Below, piece after piece: positions 16,207 through 24,953 of a stretch of DNA of 64,000 nucleotides. Positions within the stretch are counted from its first letter, which is position 1. Each line of letters begins with the position of its first letter. Under the pieces are notes generated by a model, which did no database searches, was not told where the DNA came from, and saw only the letters and a program-made list of their open reading frames with translations. Made by a program: the position numbers and the translations under genes. Source of the stretch: RUG11462 sp045539315 (GTDB lineage Bacteria; Bacillota; Clostridia; Oscillospirales; Acutalibacteraceae); contig JAZQFC010000024.1 of NCBI GenBank assembly GCA_045539315.1, positions 4,961 to 68,960 of the forward strand. The letters run 5' to 3'.

Positions 16207-16235
16207 ATTATAATATCAAATGGCGTAAATATCAA
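16207..16235 (-). promoter_or_regulatory. SigA-type promoter for the lipoprotein-rpe operon
   Basis: On the minus strand: TTGATA, 17 bases, TATAAT, about 33 bases before the lipoprotein start. Confidence 0.75.
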
Positions 16236-16276
16236 CCGATATTTTGCCTGTTAATATATTTTTTACAATAAAATTA

Positions 16277-16305
16277 GTGACAAAATGAGAAAAGTCTGTT
16301 ATAAT
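16277..16305 (+). promoter_or_regulatory. SigA-type promoter
   Basis: GTGACA, 17 bases, TATAAT, upstream of the gene starting at 16340. It is divergent from the lipoprotein promoter; the -35 boxes lie about 42 bases apart. Confidence 0.7.
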
Positions 16306-16339
16306 ATGAAATAATAGAGATTGAAAGGGATAAACTTTT

Positions 16340-17086
16340 ATGGATAAACAAAAATATCAGTTAATTACCAATGGCGTTTTTGATGCGCTCAAAGAAAAAG
16401 GTTTTAAAAGTGAAAATTATGATGAGGGCGAGTATTTTGCAGATGGCAAAAGAGCGTTTAAAATTTCTTATAATGATGAAAAAGAGATGATTTCTTTGCA
16501 AACCGCTACTTTGCAAGAGGGCGAGGGCGTTGAGTTTAAAGAGTTGTCTTCTTGGGTTATGCCGTCAGATGCAAATGAGAGAGATATGACAAGTATAAAG
16601 AACGATTTTGTTGATACTGTGCTTGAAACTCTCGGCTCAAAGGCGAGTGTAACCGGTGTTAAAAAGGTTGAAATGCCATCTAAAAAGAAAAATGCAGACT
16701 CAATTGATGTTGAGAGTTTTACTGCAAGATTTTTAGCGCTTTTCCCTGATTATAAAGGCGAGTATAAAGAAAACATCGTGAAATACGGTGAGTTCTTGTA
16801 TGACGATTTTTATAGAAATTACGGCGTTTTGTGTTTGGCAAAGGTGTTTGACGAGGGTAATAAACGTCACATCTCAAAATATTTTGAACTTTTGAATTTA
16901 GCATACACAAGCGGCGAGTCAACCGTTGCAACAACCGTTGTTTATTCAATTATTTGCGAGAGATTATATTCAGAAAAATCTTATGAAAAAGAAATTGAAT
17001 TGCAGTTGCAAAAATTCCCTCATTTAAGCAAAGCAGTTAGCACTGCAAGAAAAATTTTAAAATCAAAAAAAGATAAATATTTATAA
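16340..17086 (+). CDS. Hypothetical protein, 248 residues
   Basis: I do not recognise the family. It has no signal peptide or membrane segment, so it is predicted cytoplasmic. The N-terminal half (about 1-105) is acidic and beta-rich. A Lys-rich linker (PSKKKNADS) separates it from an alpha-helical C-terminal half (about 120-248) that ends in a basic KSKKDKYL tail. It is transcribed alone between its own promoter and a strong terminator, preceded by AAAGGGA. Codon use matches its neighbours. The two-part layout suggests a small two-domain housekeeping protein rather than a recently acquired gene. Confidence 0.7.
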   Translation: MDKQKYQLITNGVFDALKEKGFKSENYDEGEYFADGKRAFKISYNDEKEMISLQTATLQEGEGVEFKELSSWVMPSDANERDMTSIKNDFVDTVLETLGSKASVTGVKKVEMPSKKKNADSIDVESFTARFLALFPDYKGEYKENIVKYGEFLYDDFYRNYGVLCLAKVFDEGNKRHISKYFELLNLAYTSGESTVATTVVYSIICERLYSEKSYEKEIELQLQKFPHLSKAVSTARKILKSKKDKYL

Positions 17087-17100
17087 AAAAAACAATAAAA

Positions 17101-17130
17101 AAAGAGTGGCGAGTTGCCACTCCTTTTTTA
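17101..17130. terminator. Bidirectional terminator between converging genes
   Basis: Stem GAGTGGC/GCCACTC with a five-base loop, A run before and T run after. It serves the 16340 gene and ackA. Confidence 0.85.
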
Positions 17131-17137
17131 TTTTTTA

Positions 17138-18340
17138 TTACATATTTTCAACGATTTTTTGAGTATCTTTTGCGATAACCATTTCTTCGTCTGTCAAAAG
17201 CACATATGCTTTAACTTTTGAGCCTTCTTTAGAGATAATGCCTTCGCCACCGAAACGAGCCGCATTGTTTTTCTCTTTATCAAGTTCCAAACCAACATAA
17301 GAAAGACCTTCGCAAACAAATTCTCTGATATCTGCATCGTTTTCACCAAGACCACCTGTAAACGCAATTGCGTCAACACCGCCGAGCGCTGCAACATATG
17401 AGCCAACAACTTTAAGAATTTGATATTTTAAAATCTTTCTAGCCAAAATTGCGCGTTCATTACCTGCTTCAGCAGCGGCAATAACATCTCTGTTATCACT
17501 TGAAACGCCAGAAACACCAAGATAACCTGATTTTTTGTTCATAATCTCATCCATTTGTTTTGGAGTGAGATTTTCTTTATCCATAATATAAGTAATTGCG
17601 CTAGGGTCAACTGCACCGCAACGAGTACCCATCATAAAACCATCAAGCGGAGTAAGACCCATTGATGTATCAACGCATTTACCATCTTTAACAGCGGTAA
17701 TTGATGAGCCGTTACCAAGGTGGCAAGTAATTACTTTTGATGGTGTGCCAATGCCACATTCATCAATAAGTCTGCCAGAGATGTAACGGTGAGAAGTACC
17801 GTGAGCGCCATATCTACGAACATCATATTTTTCATAATATTCATATGGAAGTGGGAAAATATATGCTTCTTCAGGCATTGTTGAGTGGAAAGATGTATCA
17901 AAAACTGCAACTTGTGGAACATCTTTGCCAAGCACTTCGATACAAGCCTTGATACCTTGAACGTGAGCAGGGTTATGAAGTGGCGCTAATTTGCCATAAT
18001 CAGCAATTTTTTGGAGCGCAACATCATCAATAAGGCAAGACTCTTTAAAATAAGCGCCACCTTGCACGATTCTGTGACCTGCAGCAGAAATATCGCCCAA
18101 ATCATCAATAACTTTTGTTTCACCTGTGGTCATCCATTCAATAACCTTTTTAAAAGCGGTTGTGTGGTCTGGCATATCAAAATCTGCTTCAAACTTTGAA
18201 CCATCTGGTTTTTGAAGTTTGATGTGACCATCAATACCAATTCTCTCACAAAGACCTTTTACAATTACACTTTTGTCATCCATATCAATAAGTTGATATT
18301 TAAGTGATGAACTACCTGCGTTTACTACGAAAATTTTCAT
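17138..18340 (-). CDS. ackA: Acetate kinase
   Basis: 400 residues, full length. It starts with VNAGSSSLKYQL and contains VFDTSFHSTMP, the HLGNGSS phosphate-binding motif and FTGGLGEN near the C-terminus. It converts acetyl phosphate and ADP to acetate and ATP, the main fermentative ATP step in Clostridia. No phosphotransacetylase gene is adjacent. It lies 30 bases downstream of gyrA with no terminator seen between, so some read-through from gyrA is possible. Confidence 0.96.
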   Translation of the reverse strand: MKIFVVNAGSSSLKYQLIDMDDKSVIVKGLCERIGIDGHIKLQKPDGSKFEADFDMPDHTTAFKKVIEWMTTGETKVIDDLGDISAAGHRIVQGGAYFKESCLIDDVALQKIADYGKLAPLHNPAHVQGIKACIEVLGKDVPQVAVFDTSFHSTMPEEAYIFPLPYEYYEKYDVRRYGAHGTSHRYISGRLIDECGIGTPSKVITCHLGNGSSITAVKDGKCVDTSMGLTPLDGFMMGTRCGAVDPSAITYIMDKENLTPKQMDEIMNKKSGYLGVSGVSSDNRDVIAAAEAGNERAILARKILKYQILKVVGSYVAALGGVDAIAFTGGLGENDADIREFVCEGLSYVGLELDKEKNNAARFGGEGIISKEGSKVKAYVLLTDEEMVIAKDTQKIVENM

Positions 18341-18370
18341 TTCTTTTATTAAATTCCTTTCAAAATTAAA

Positions 18371-20881
18371 TTATTCTTCTTCAGTTTGTGGTGGGGTAAC
18401 TGATTCAGTTACTATTTCTTCGGCTTTTTCTTCTGCCGCTTCTTCAGGCTCGTCTGTTTCTTTTTCAGTTATAGACATTGTGATAATTCTCTCGCCGTCT
18501 TTAACTTTCATTACTCTTACACCTTTAGATGGTCGAGCAAATTTAGAAATAGAATCAGCCGCGATTCTAATAACTATGCCGTCTGATGAAATGAGAATAA
18601 CATCGTTTGTTTCATCAACCATAGCAATTTGAGCAACATCGCCGAATTTCTGAACTCGATAGTTAGTAAGACCTTTACCACCACGAGATTGAACACGGTA
18701 ATCATCACAACTAGACTGCCTACCGTAACCGGTTTCAGTAACTGTAAGAATTTGTTTACCTTCTTCAACTACTGCCATACCGATAACTTCATCGCCCTCG
18801 CGCAAAGTAATCGCTTTAACACCACGAGCAGTACGTCCAAGTGGTCGAGCGTCATTCTCGTTAAATCTAATTGCCATACCCTTTTTAGTTGCAACGATAA
18901 GGTCGTCATTACCATCGGTAATATAAGCAAATCTTACCTCGTCGCCCTCATCAAGAGTAACAGCGTTTACGCCACCTTTACGGTTTGTTTTGTAAACCGA
19001 GAATTTAGAACGCTTAACAACACCGTTTTTAGTACCCAAAATGATGTATTTATCATCATCAAACTCGCTCATCTTAAGCATAACAGTAACTTTTTCGCCT
19101 GCTTCAAGCGGTAAAAGGTTAACAATGTTAAGACCTTTTGATGTTCTTGAGCCTTCAGGCACAACATATGCCTTGTTATGATAAACTCTACCTTGATTTG
19201 TAAAGTAAAGCACGTGGTCGTGAGTTGAACAGATAAACATATGCTCTGCAAAGTCTTCTTCACGAGTTGTCATACCTTTAAGACCTTTACCACCTCTGTT
19301 TTGCGCGTGGTAAGTGTCAACCGGCAAACGTTTGATATAACCCATTTGAGTAAGAGTTAAAACACAGTCCTCAACCGGAATCAAGTCTTCAATATCAACT
19401 TCGCCTTCAACATTAGTGATTTCTGTTCTTCTATCATCAGCGTATTTATCACGAATTTTAAGCGCTTCCGTCTTAACGATTTCAAGAATTCTCCATTCAT
19501 TTGCGAGAATGTCTTTAAAATCAGCGATTTTTTCGTGTAATTTTGCTAATTCTTCTTCAATTTTATCTCTCTCTAAACCTGTGAGTTGAGCCAAACGCAT
19601 ATCAACAATGTGTTTTGCTTGAACTTCATCAATTGGGAAGCGCTCCATCAAAGCCTCTCTTGCTTCACCAACGGTTTTTGAGCCACGAATAATTTTAATA
19701 ACTTCATCAATATTATCAAGCGCTACCTTTAAGCCCTCTAAAATGTGCGCTCTGTCTTGCGCTTTTTTGAGGTCATAGCGAGTTCTACGCTCGATTACTT
19801 CCTTTTGATAGTTAACATAGTGTGACAATGCGTCTTTAAGTGTCAAAGTTTTTGGCACACCGTCAACTAACGCTAACATTATAACACCAAAAGTTGTTTG
19901 AAGTTGAGTATAACTATAAAGTTTATTAAGAACAACCTGTGGGTTAACATCTTTTTTAAGTTCAATAACGATTTTCATACCTTTTCTACTTGAGTAGTCG
20001 GCAATATCGTCAATACCTTCAATTCTCTTTGAATCTGCAAGGTCAACAATAGATTTAACAAGGTTTTTCTTATTAACCTGATAAGGAATTTCGGTGATAA
20101 TAATTCTAAATTTATTATTTCTTTCTTCCTCGATTTCGGCTCTACCACGAAGGCAGATTTTACCCCTACCGGTAGAATAAGCGGCACGAATACCACTTCT
20201 ACCCATAATGATACCACCTGTTGGGAAGTCAGGACCAGGAAGATGTTCGCACATTTCATCAATAGTAATATCAGGGTTTTCTATGTATGCTACCATACAG
20301 TCAATTACTTCTGCTAAATTGTGCGGTGGAATATTAGTTGTCATACCAACCGCGATACCCATACTACCATTTACCAAAAGTGATGGAATACGAGATGGCA
20401 ATGTTTGAGGCTCTTGCAAACGGTCATCATAGTTTGGCGCAAAATCAACAGTATCTTTATCAATATCAGTAAGCATTTCAACTGCGATTTTGCTCATTCT
20501 TGCCTCTGTGTAACGGTAAGCAGCAGGTGGGTGTCCGTCAACCGAACCAAAGTTACCGTGACCGTCAACCATTTCATATCTTACCGAGAAATCCTGCGCT
20601 AAACGAACAAGCGCATCGTAAACAGACGCGTCACCATGAGGGTGATACGAACCAAGCACCGCACCAACAATATCGGCGCATTTACGATATGGGTTATCAG
20701 GGGTAAGATTTCTTTCATACATTGTGTATAAAATTCTTCTGTGTACCGGTTTCAAGCCGTCACGCACGTCAGGTAGCGCACGAGAAGTAATAACAGACAT
20801 TGAGTAGTCAAGGAAAGATTTTTCCATTTCGTCAACTATCTCAACCGGTATAATTTTTTCTTCAAAACTCAATTTATTCAC
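18371..20881 (-). CDS. gyrA: DNA gyrase subunit A
   Basis: 836 residues. The breakage-reunion domain has catalytic Tyr124 in YRYTEARM. The C-terminal pinwheel domain holds the GyrA box QNRGGKG near residue 525, a variant of QRRGGKG, with a second QSRGGKG copy further on. An acidic Glu-rich tail ends the protein. The quinolone-resistance region reads HPHGDASVYD, with Ala85 where Escherichia coli has Ser83. The start is GTG at 20881, overlapping the end of the YcxB-like gene by eight bases. With GyrB it introduces negative supercoils. Confidence 0.96.
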   Translation of the reverse strand: MNKLSFEEKIIPVEIVDEMEKSFLDYSMSVITSRALPDVRDGLKPVHRRILYTMYERNLTPDNPYRKCADIVGAVLGSYHPHGDASVYDALVRLAQDFSVRYEMVDGHGNFGSVDGHPPAAYRYTEARMSKIAVEMLTDIDKDTVDFAPNYDDRLQEPQTLPSRIPSLLVNGSMGIAVGMTTNIPPHNLAEVIDCMVAYIENPDITIDEMCEHLPGPDFPTGGIIMGRSGIRAAYSTGRGKICLRGRAEIEEERNNKFRIIITEIPYQVNKKNLVKSIVDLADSKRIEGIDDIADYSSRKGMKIVIELKKDVNPQVVLNKLYSYTQLQTTFGVIMLALVDGVPKTLTLKDALSHYVNYQKEVIERRTRYDLKKAQDRAHILEGLKVALDNIDEVIKIIRGSKTVGEAREALMERFPIDEVQAKHIVDMRLAQLTGLERDKIEEELAKLHEKIADFKDILANEWRILEIVKTEALKIRDKYADDRRTEITNVEGEVDIEDLIPVEDCVLTLTQMGYIKRLPVDTYHAQNRGGKGLKGMTTREEDFAEHMFICSTHDHVLYFTNQGRVYHNKAYVVPEGSRTSKGLNIVNLLPLEAGEKVTVMLKMSEFDDDKYIILGTKNGVVKRSKFSVYKTNRKGGVNAVTLDEGDEVRFAYITDGNDDLIVATKKGMAIRFNENDARPLGRTARGVKAITLREGDEVIGMAVVEEGKQILTVTETGYGRQSSCDDYRVQSRGGKGLTNYRVQKFGDVAQIAMVDETNDVILISSDGIVIRIAADSISKFARPSKGVRVMKVKDGERIITMSITEKETDEPEEAAEEKAEEIVTESVTPPQTEEE

Positions 20882-21383
20882 CTAATTCCTTGTTTTGATT
20901 ATCTTTATCGCAAAGGTAGTTCAGTACCTTTTCAAAACTTTGTTTATTTGCGTCATTAATGCTTTTCTTTGGAAATGGCATCAGCCTACCATCATCAAGT
21001 TGAATAATAACGTGGTTTTCGCTTTCCAAAATTGCAAAAACGTCTTGCTTTTCAATGTTCCAGTCAGCATCATACGCTTGAACTTGCACATTTATATACT
21101 CATCATAAGCAGTAAGCGTTGTCACTTCGCCTGAAACTGCGCTTCTTATAGTGTTTTCTTCGTTTTTTCTAAAATAAAAGTAAGAAAACAAGTTCATAAA
21201 AAGTAGCGCCGCAGCAGAAATATAAGTCAAAGGCTCGTCTGGTACAATTGTTATAAACAATAACACAATTGATATAATAACAATACCTATCATTTTGCGT
21301 TTATAAGGTTTTAAAACCCCTGTCGCAAAATATATTTCCTTAATATCTTCTGCCGATAAAATATAAGAAATTTTATTCTCCAT
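20874..21383 (-). CDS. YcxB-like membrane protein between gyrB and gyrA
   Basis: About 169 residues from ATG 21383. Two adjacent membrane helices (about 32-70) are followed by a cytoplasmic domain of about 90 residues resembling the YcxB-like domain (pattern Y-x-VxVQAYD...AILESENHVIIQLDDGRLMPFPK). The function of this domain family is unknown. The gene sits in the gyrase operon and overlaps the gyrA start, so its translation is coupled to gyrA. An upstream in-frame TTG at 21392 is less likely, because AAGAAAG is better spaced for 21383. Confidence 0.7.
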   Translation of the reverse strand: MENKISYILSAEDIKEIYFATGVLKPYKRKMIGIVIISIVLLFITIVPDEPLTYISAAALLFMNLFSYFYFRKNEENTIRSAVSGEVTTLTAYDEYINVQVQAYDADWNIEKQDVFAILESENHVIIQLDDGRLMPFPKKSINDANKQSFEKVLNYLCDKDNQNKELGE

Positions 21384-21417
21384 TGTTACCAACTTTCTTA
21401 AGAGTTTAGTTTCTTCA

Positions 21418-21443
21418 AAGCCTTCCTTTTGGGGAAGGCTTTA
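21418..21443 (-). terminator. Hairpin after gyrB (weak terminator or repeat fragment)
   Basis: AAAGCCTTCC and GGAAGGCTTT pair around a short loop directly after the gyrB stop. The sequence matches the outer end of repeat family A. It may attenuate transcription from gyrB into the YcxB-like and gyrA genes. Confidence 0.55.
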
Positions 21444-21444
21444 A

Positions 21445-23409
21445 TTAAATATCCAAATTCTCAACGAATTTTGCGTTTTCTTCGATGAATTTTCTTCTTG
21501 GCTCAACTTCATCACCCATCAAAAGCGTACAAGCGGCATCTGCACGTTCTGCATCTTCCATTGTAACTTTTTTCATTGTTCTGAATGCTGGGTCCATAGT
21601 AGTTTCCCAAAGTTGTTCAGGGTCCATCTCACCAAGACCTTTGTATCGTTGAATTGATGCGTTACCGCCCAATTGCTCGTTATACATATCTCTTTCTTCT
21701 TCATTAAACGCATATTTCTTAACTTTACCCTTTTTTACCTCAAAAAGTGGTGGTTGAGCAAGGTAAATATGACCTGTTGTGATAAGTTCTGGCATATATC
21801 TAAAGAAGAATGTCAAAAGAAGTGTTCTAATGTGAGCACCATCGACATCGGCATCGGCCATAATAATGATTTTGTCATAACGAAGTTTAGTTATATCAAA
21901 AGTTTCGCCAATACCGGTACCAAGCGCTACTACAACAGGGGTAAGTTTATCATTTCCATAAACTTTGTCTTCTCTTGCTTTTTCAACATTGAGCATTTTA
22001 CCCCAAAGTGGCAAAATCGCTTGGAAATCTGCATCTCGTCCCTTTGAAGCAGAACCACCCGCAGAGTCACCCTCTACGATGTAGATTTCTGTTCGAGTTG
22101 CGTCTTTTGAAATACAGTCGTCAAGTTTTTCAGGCATACGAGTTCTACCGATACCACTTGATTTAGAACGCTCTAATTCTCTTGCTTTTTGCGCTTTTTC
22201 ACGAGCCGCGGAAGCGCTGATAATCTTTGAAACAAGCACTTTTGCAACAGATGGGTTGTTTTCAAGATAATCATTTAATTTTTCAGTCATAGCATTTGAT
22301 ACAAGCGTACCAATGTATGTATTACCGAGTTTAGCCTTTGTTTGTCCTTCAAACTGCGCATCGGTAAGTTTAACTGAAATTACTGCGATAAGACCTTCTT
22401 GAACATCTTCGCCTTTAAAGTTATTATCGTTATCTTTAAGTAATTTAAACTTTCTTGCATAGTTGTTGATAACACGAGTAAGCGAAGTTTTAAAAGCAGA
22501 TTCGTGAGTACCACCGTCAACTGTGTGAATATTATTTGCAAAAGAGATTATATTTGAGTCATAACCTGTGTTATAAAGCATAGCAATTTCAACTTGCGCA
22601 TCACCTTTTTGCGCTGCTACATAGATAACATCATCAAAAAATCTTTCTCTCTTCTTTTTCTCTAAAATAAATTCGCAATATTCTTTGATACCGCCTTCAA
22701 AATGAAGAACATCTTTGCGAAGATTACCATCGTCATCACGCTCGCCATCTTCACGCAAGTCAGAAAGATTAATTCTAATGCCTGCATTTAAAAATGCTTG
22801 TTCACGAAGACGAGTGAGCAAAATATCATAGTCATAACGAGTTGTATCCGTGAAAATATCTGCGCTTGGTTTGAATGTAACAGTTGTACCTGTATCAGTT
22901 GTTTCGCCGATAACTTTCAAATCATCAACAGGGTTGCCCTCTTCAAATCTTTGATAATGAATTTTACCGTCTTTTCTAACTTCAACTTCAAGCCAGTCAG
23001 AAAGCGCATTAACAACAGATGAACCTACACCGTGCAAACCGCCTGAAACTTTATAACCAGAGCCACCAAATTTACCACCTGCATGAAGCACGGTAAATAC
23101 AACGGTAACTGCAGGGAGTCCCATTTTTTCTTGAATGTCAACAGGAATACCACGGCCGTTATCACGAACTCTGATAATGTCATCATTTAAAATCTCAACA
23201 TCAATATCAGTACAATATCCTGCGAGCGCCTCGTCAATAGAGTTGTCAACTATCTCGTAAACAAGATGGTGAAGACCGCGCTCACCTGTTGAGCCGATGT
23301 ACATACCAGGTCTTTTTCTAACTGCTTCAAGTCCCTCTAAAACCTGTATGGCAGAGGCATCATATTCCTCTTCAACTGCAGTGTTCATCAAATTTTCTTG
23401 ATTTTCCAT
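21445..23409 (-). CDS. gyrB: DNA gyrase subunit B
   Basis: 654 residues, normal for the short Gram-positive form. The GHKL ATPase domain has EIVDNSIDEALAG, DNGRGIPVD and GGLHGVGSSVVNALS. The TOPRIM domain has EGDSAGGSA and DADVDGAHI, and the C-terminal zone includes YKGLGEMDP. It supplies ATP-driven strand passage for gyrase. A repeat-flanked DUF559 cassette and two small genes separate it from recF-remB, where gyrB would normally follow directly. Confidence 0.97.
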   Translation of the reverse strand: MENQENLMNTAVEEEYDASAIQVLEGLEAVRKRPGMYIGSTGERGLHHLVYEIVDNSIDEALAGYCTDIDVEILNDDIIRVRDNGRGIPVDIQEKMGLPAVTVVFTVLHAGGKFGGSGYKVSGGLHGVGSSVVNALSDWLEVEVRKDGKIHYQRFEEGNPVDDLKVIGETTDTGTTVTFKPSADIFTDTTRYDYDILLTRLREQAFLNAGIRINLSDLREDGERDDDGNLRKDVLHFEGGIKEYCEFILEKKKRERFFDDVIYVAAQKGDAQVEIAMLYNTGYDSNIISFANNIHTVDGGTHESAFKTSLTRVINNYARKFKLLKDNDNNFKGEDVQEGLIAVISVKLTDAQFEGQTKAKLGNTYIGTLVSNAMTEKLNDYLENNPSVAKVLVSKIISASAAREKAQKARELERSKSSGIGRTRMPEKLDDCISKDATRTEIYIVEGDSAGGSASKGRDADFQAILPLWGKMLNVEKAREDKVYGNDKLTPVVVALGTGIGETFDITKLRYDKIIIMADADVDGAHIRTLLLTFFFRYMPELITTGHIYLAQPPLFEVKKGKVKKYAFNEEERDMYNEQLGGNASIQRYKGLGEMDPEQLWETTMDPAFRTMKKVTMEDAERADAACTLLMGDEVEPRRKFIEENAKFVENLDI

Positions 23410-23451
23410 TTATTTCTCTCCTTGATAAAAGGTTTTGTTTAAATTTTTACT

Positions 23452-23560
23452 CGCCTTCCCTTGGGCAATTCCCCTGTTAGGGGAAATGTCGCATAGCGAC
23501 AAAAGGGTTGCGTTGCGCGAAGCAAAAGGTGGCATTGCAAAGCAATGACGGATGAGGGAT
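23452..23560. repeat. Family-A palindromic repeat, left end of the cassette
   Basis: It contains successive small hairpins: TTCCCCTgttAGGGGAA, GTCGCatAGCGAC, TTGCgttgcgcGAAGCAA-type and CATTGCaaaGCAATG, ending GACGGATGAGGG. Confidence 0.7.
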
Positions 23561-23562
23561 TA

Positions 23563-23928
23563 TTATAATCTTTGTTTAACCTCTGCGTCTATCATTTCGC
23601 AAACTGCTTTGAATTTTCTTTGAATTTCTAAATTTGAAAATCTCATAACTTTTATTTCAAGACTTTCAAAAAATTCATCTCTTATTTTATCTTTTTCAAT
23701 ACCCTTTTCTTCGTAATGCTGTGAACCATCAAGTTCAATTACGATTTTTGCTTTTTTACAATAAAAATCTACAATATAATTTCCTATAACTTTTTGTCGA
23801 TTAAATTGTACAGGATATTGTTTTAAAAAATCATACCATAAATGATTTTCTTCTTTTGTTGTGTTTTTACGCAGTGTTTGAGATAAATTTTTAAGTTTTT
23901 TATTTCTTGGTAAATTTTCTAAACTCAT
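23563..23928 (-). CDS. DUF559 (Vsr-like) endonuclease-domain protein
   Basis: 121 residues. The PD-(D/E)xK/Vsr-like core is visible: Asp54 in YIVDFYC, then Glu65 and Asp67 in VIELDGSQH, with Gln70 and His71. The preceding TKEENHLWYDFLK and 'FNRQKVIGNYIVDFYC' patterns are typical of stand-alone DUF559 proteins. A DNA nicking or cutting role is inferred from the fold; the family's biology is poorly known. It sits between inverted repeats, inside an otherwise conserved replication gene block, and so looks inserted. The initiation codon follows the repeat edge by only a few bases (GATGAGGGACAAAA then ATG), with AGGGA as a possible ribosome site supplied by the repeat. Confidence 0.85.
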   Translation of the reverse strand: MSLENLPRNKKLKNLSQTLRKNTTKEENHLWYDFLKQYPVQFNRQKVIGNYIVDFYCKKAKIVIELDGSQHYEEKGIEKDKIRDEFFESLEIKVMRFSNLEIQRKFKAVCEMIDAEVKQRL

Positions 23929-23934
23929 TTTTGT

Positions 23935-23982
23935 CCCTCATCCACCGCAAGCGGTCCCCCTTCTCCCGAGAGAAGGCTTTTT
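23935..23982. repeat. Family-A palindromic repeat, right end of the cassette
   Basis: It reads CCCTCATCC, then ACCGCaaGCGGT, then CCTTCTCCCGAGAGAAGG. It is inverted relative to the copy at 23452-23560. Confidence 0.7.
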
Positions 23983-24557
23983 TATTCTACTCTTAAAGGT
24001 ACTTCAAAGTAATAAAGTTTATCTTTTTCTTGAACTTTTGTGTTTAAAACATATTTTTCACCGTTTAAAAAACACTCGCCCTCTAAAAAGATGCCTTTTT
24101 TACTTTTTGTAATATCAAAAACAATGTCAAAATTGTTTACATACCACCATTTATTATTAAAATTAGTAAAAGTAACTTTAATATCTTTTAGTCTTTCGCT
24201 TTCTTCTTTTGTAACAAAGAAAGAATATTTATCAAGACCGCGCTCGCCGTTAAAAAATGCAAATTCACCGTCTTCAGTCATTGATTTTTCATCAATTTCT
24301 CCGCCTATTTCTCTTTCAACTTTCATTTCAAGCGGATCCATTAATTTGCCATTAACATAAAACTCAATTGAGCCACGATTATGGCAATAATTTACCATCT
24401 GCCCTAAACTTGTTTTTTTCAAAGCAGGTACTGTTATAAATGTAAGATAAACGCAAACCAAAAGTAACAAAAACAAAAAAGATAAAAGCACAGGTAAATG
24501 TTTTTTCTTTTTTTTGCTGTGATATACTTGTTGTTGATTATAATACTGCTTATCCAT
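23982..24557 (-). CDS. Hypothetical single-pass membrane protein, 191 residues
   Basis: I do not recognise the family. A Lys/His-rich cytoplasmic N-terminus (HSKKKKKH near residues 13-20) precedes one strong membrane helix (about 22-48). The remaining 140 residues would lie outside and are rich in charged and aromatic residues, with a beta-strand-like pattern. It starts at ATG 24557, ten bases after the remB stop, and so is in the recF-remB transcription unit. It may be a membrane-anchored accessory protein; no function is claimed. Confidence 0.7.
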   Translation of the reverse strand: MDKQYYNQQQVYHSKKKKKHLPVLLSFLFLLLLVCVYLTFITVPALKKTSLGQMVNYCHNRGSIEFYVNGKLMDPLEMKVEREIGGEIDEKSMTEDGEFAFFNGERGLDKYSFFVTKEESERLKDIKVTFTNFNNKWWYVNNFDIVFDITKSKKGIFLEGECFLNGEKYVLNTKVQEKDKLYYFEVPLRVE

Positions 24558-24566
24558 TTTTTTCTC

Positions 24567-24824
24567 CTAAAAAATATTTTTTTCAATTCTTCGGCTTATT
24601 GTTTTAGATGCAATAGGCGTTATAAAAACTTCTTTGTCAGTCACAACAAATGCTCTTGGAAATTCCAAAAGATTTGTATAAATAATCTTTTTTTCAGTTT
24701 CAAGCAAATTTAGATATTCTCTTGTGCTTTTTGAGACAGTTGCCGAATCTAAATCAAAAATTCCTATAATATCAGTATTTTTAACAAATGTTTCTCCACC
24801 TAAATATACCTTCAATTTTGTCAC
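24567..24824 (-). CDS. remB: RemB-like protein (DUF370, YaaB)
   Basis: 85 residues. It matches the DUF370/RemB family: VYLGGETFVKNTDIIGIFDLD near the start and 'RAFVVTDKEVFITPI' in the middle. In Bacillus subtilis the gene (yaaB) lies between recF and gyrB, as here, and RemA/RemB proteins help control biofilm matrix genes. The role in this organism is inferred. Repeat family B lies between it and recF. Confidence 0.88.
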   Translation of the reverse strand: MTKLKVYLGGETFVKNTDIIGIFDLDSATVSKSTREYLNLLETEKKIIYTNLLEFPRAFVVTDKEVFITPIASKTISRRIEKNIF

Positions 24825-24852
24825 CTAAAAATTTTATATACCATTATATTTC

Positions 24853-24935
24853 GTCATCCGTAAGCGAAGTGCGATAGCACGAAGCCGAAGGATCTTAAGA
24901 AGTTTGCGTCTTGTTCAACATGACACGATTTTAGT
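24853..24935. repeat. Dispersed repeat, family B
   Basis: It contains CGTCATCCGTAAGCG, GAAGGATCTTA and CATGACACGATTT. The inverse complement, AAATCGTGTCATG...GATCCTTC...GGATGACG, occurs at 29417-29482. It is non-coding. Confidence 0.7.
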
Positions 24936-24953
24936 TTTATTATAAAAATAGGG

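Larger units (their letters stand above)
23452..23982. mobile_element. Candidate DUF559 cassette bounded by inverted family-A repeats
   Basis: The left end begins GCCTTCCCTTGGG and its inner edge reads GGATGAGGG. The right end is the inverse: CCCTCATCC at the inner edge and GAGAGAAGGC at the outer edge. The single gene inside is a DUF559 nuclease. Solo versions of the repeat without a gene occur at 26083-26134 and near 29499-29566. This looks like a gene-bearing member of a palindromic repeat family, about 530 bases long. Mobility is inferred; no target duplication was defined. Confidence 0.5.
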
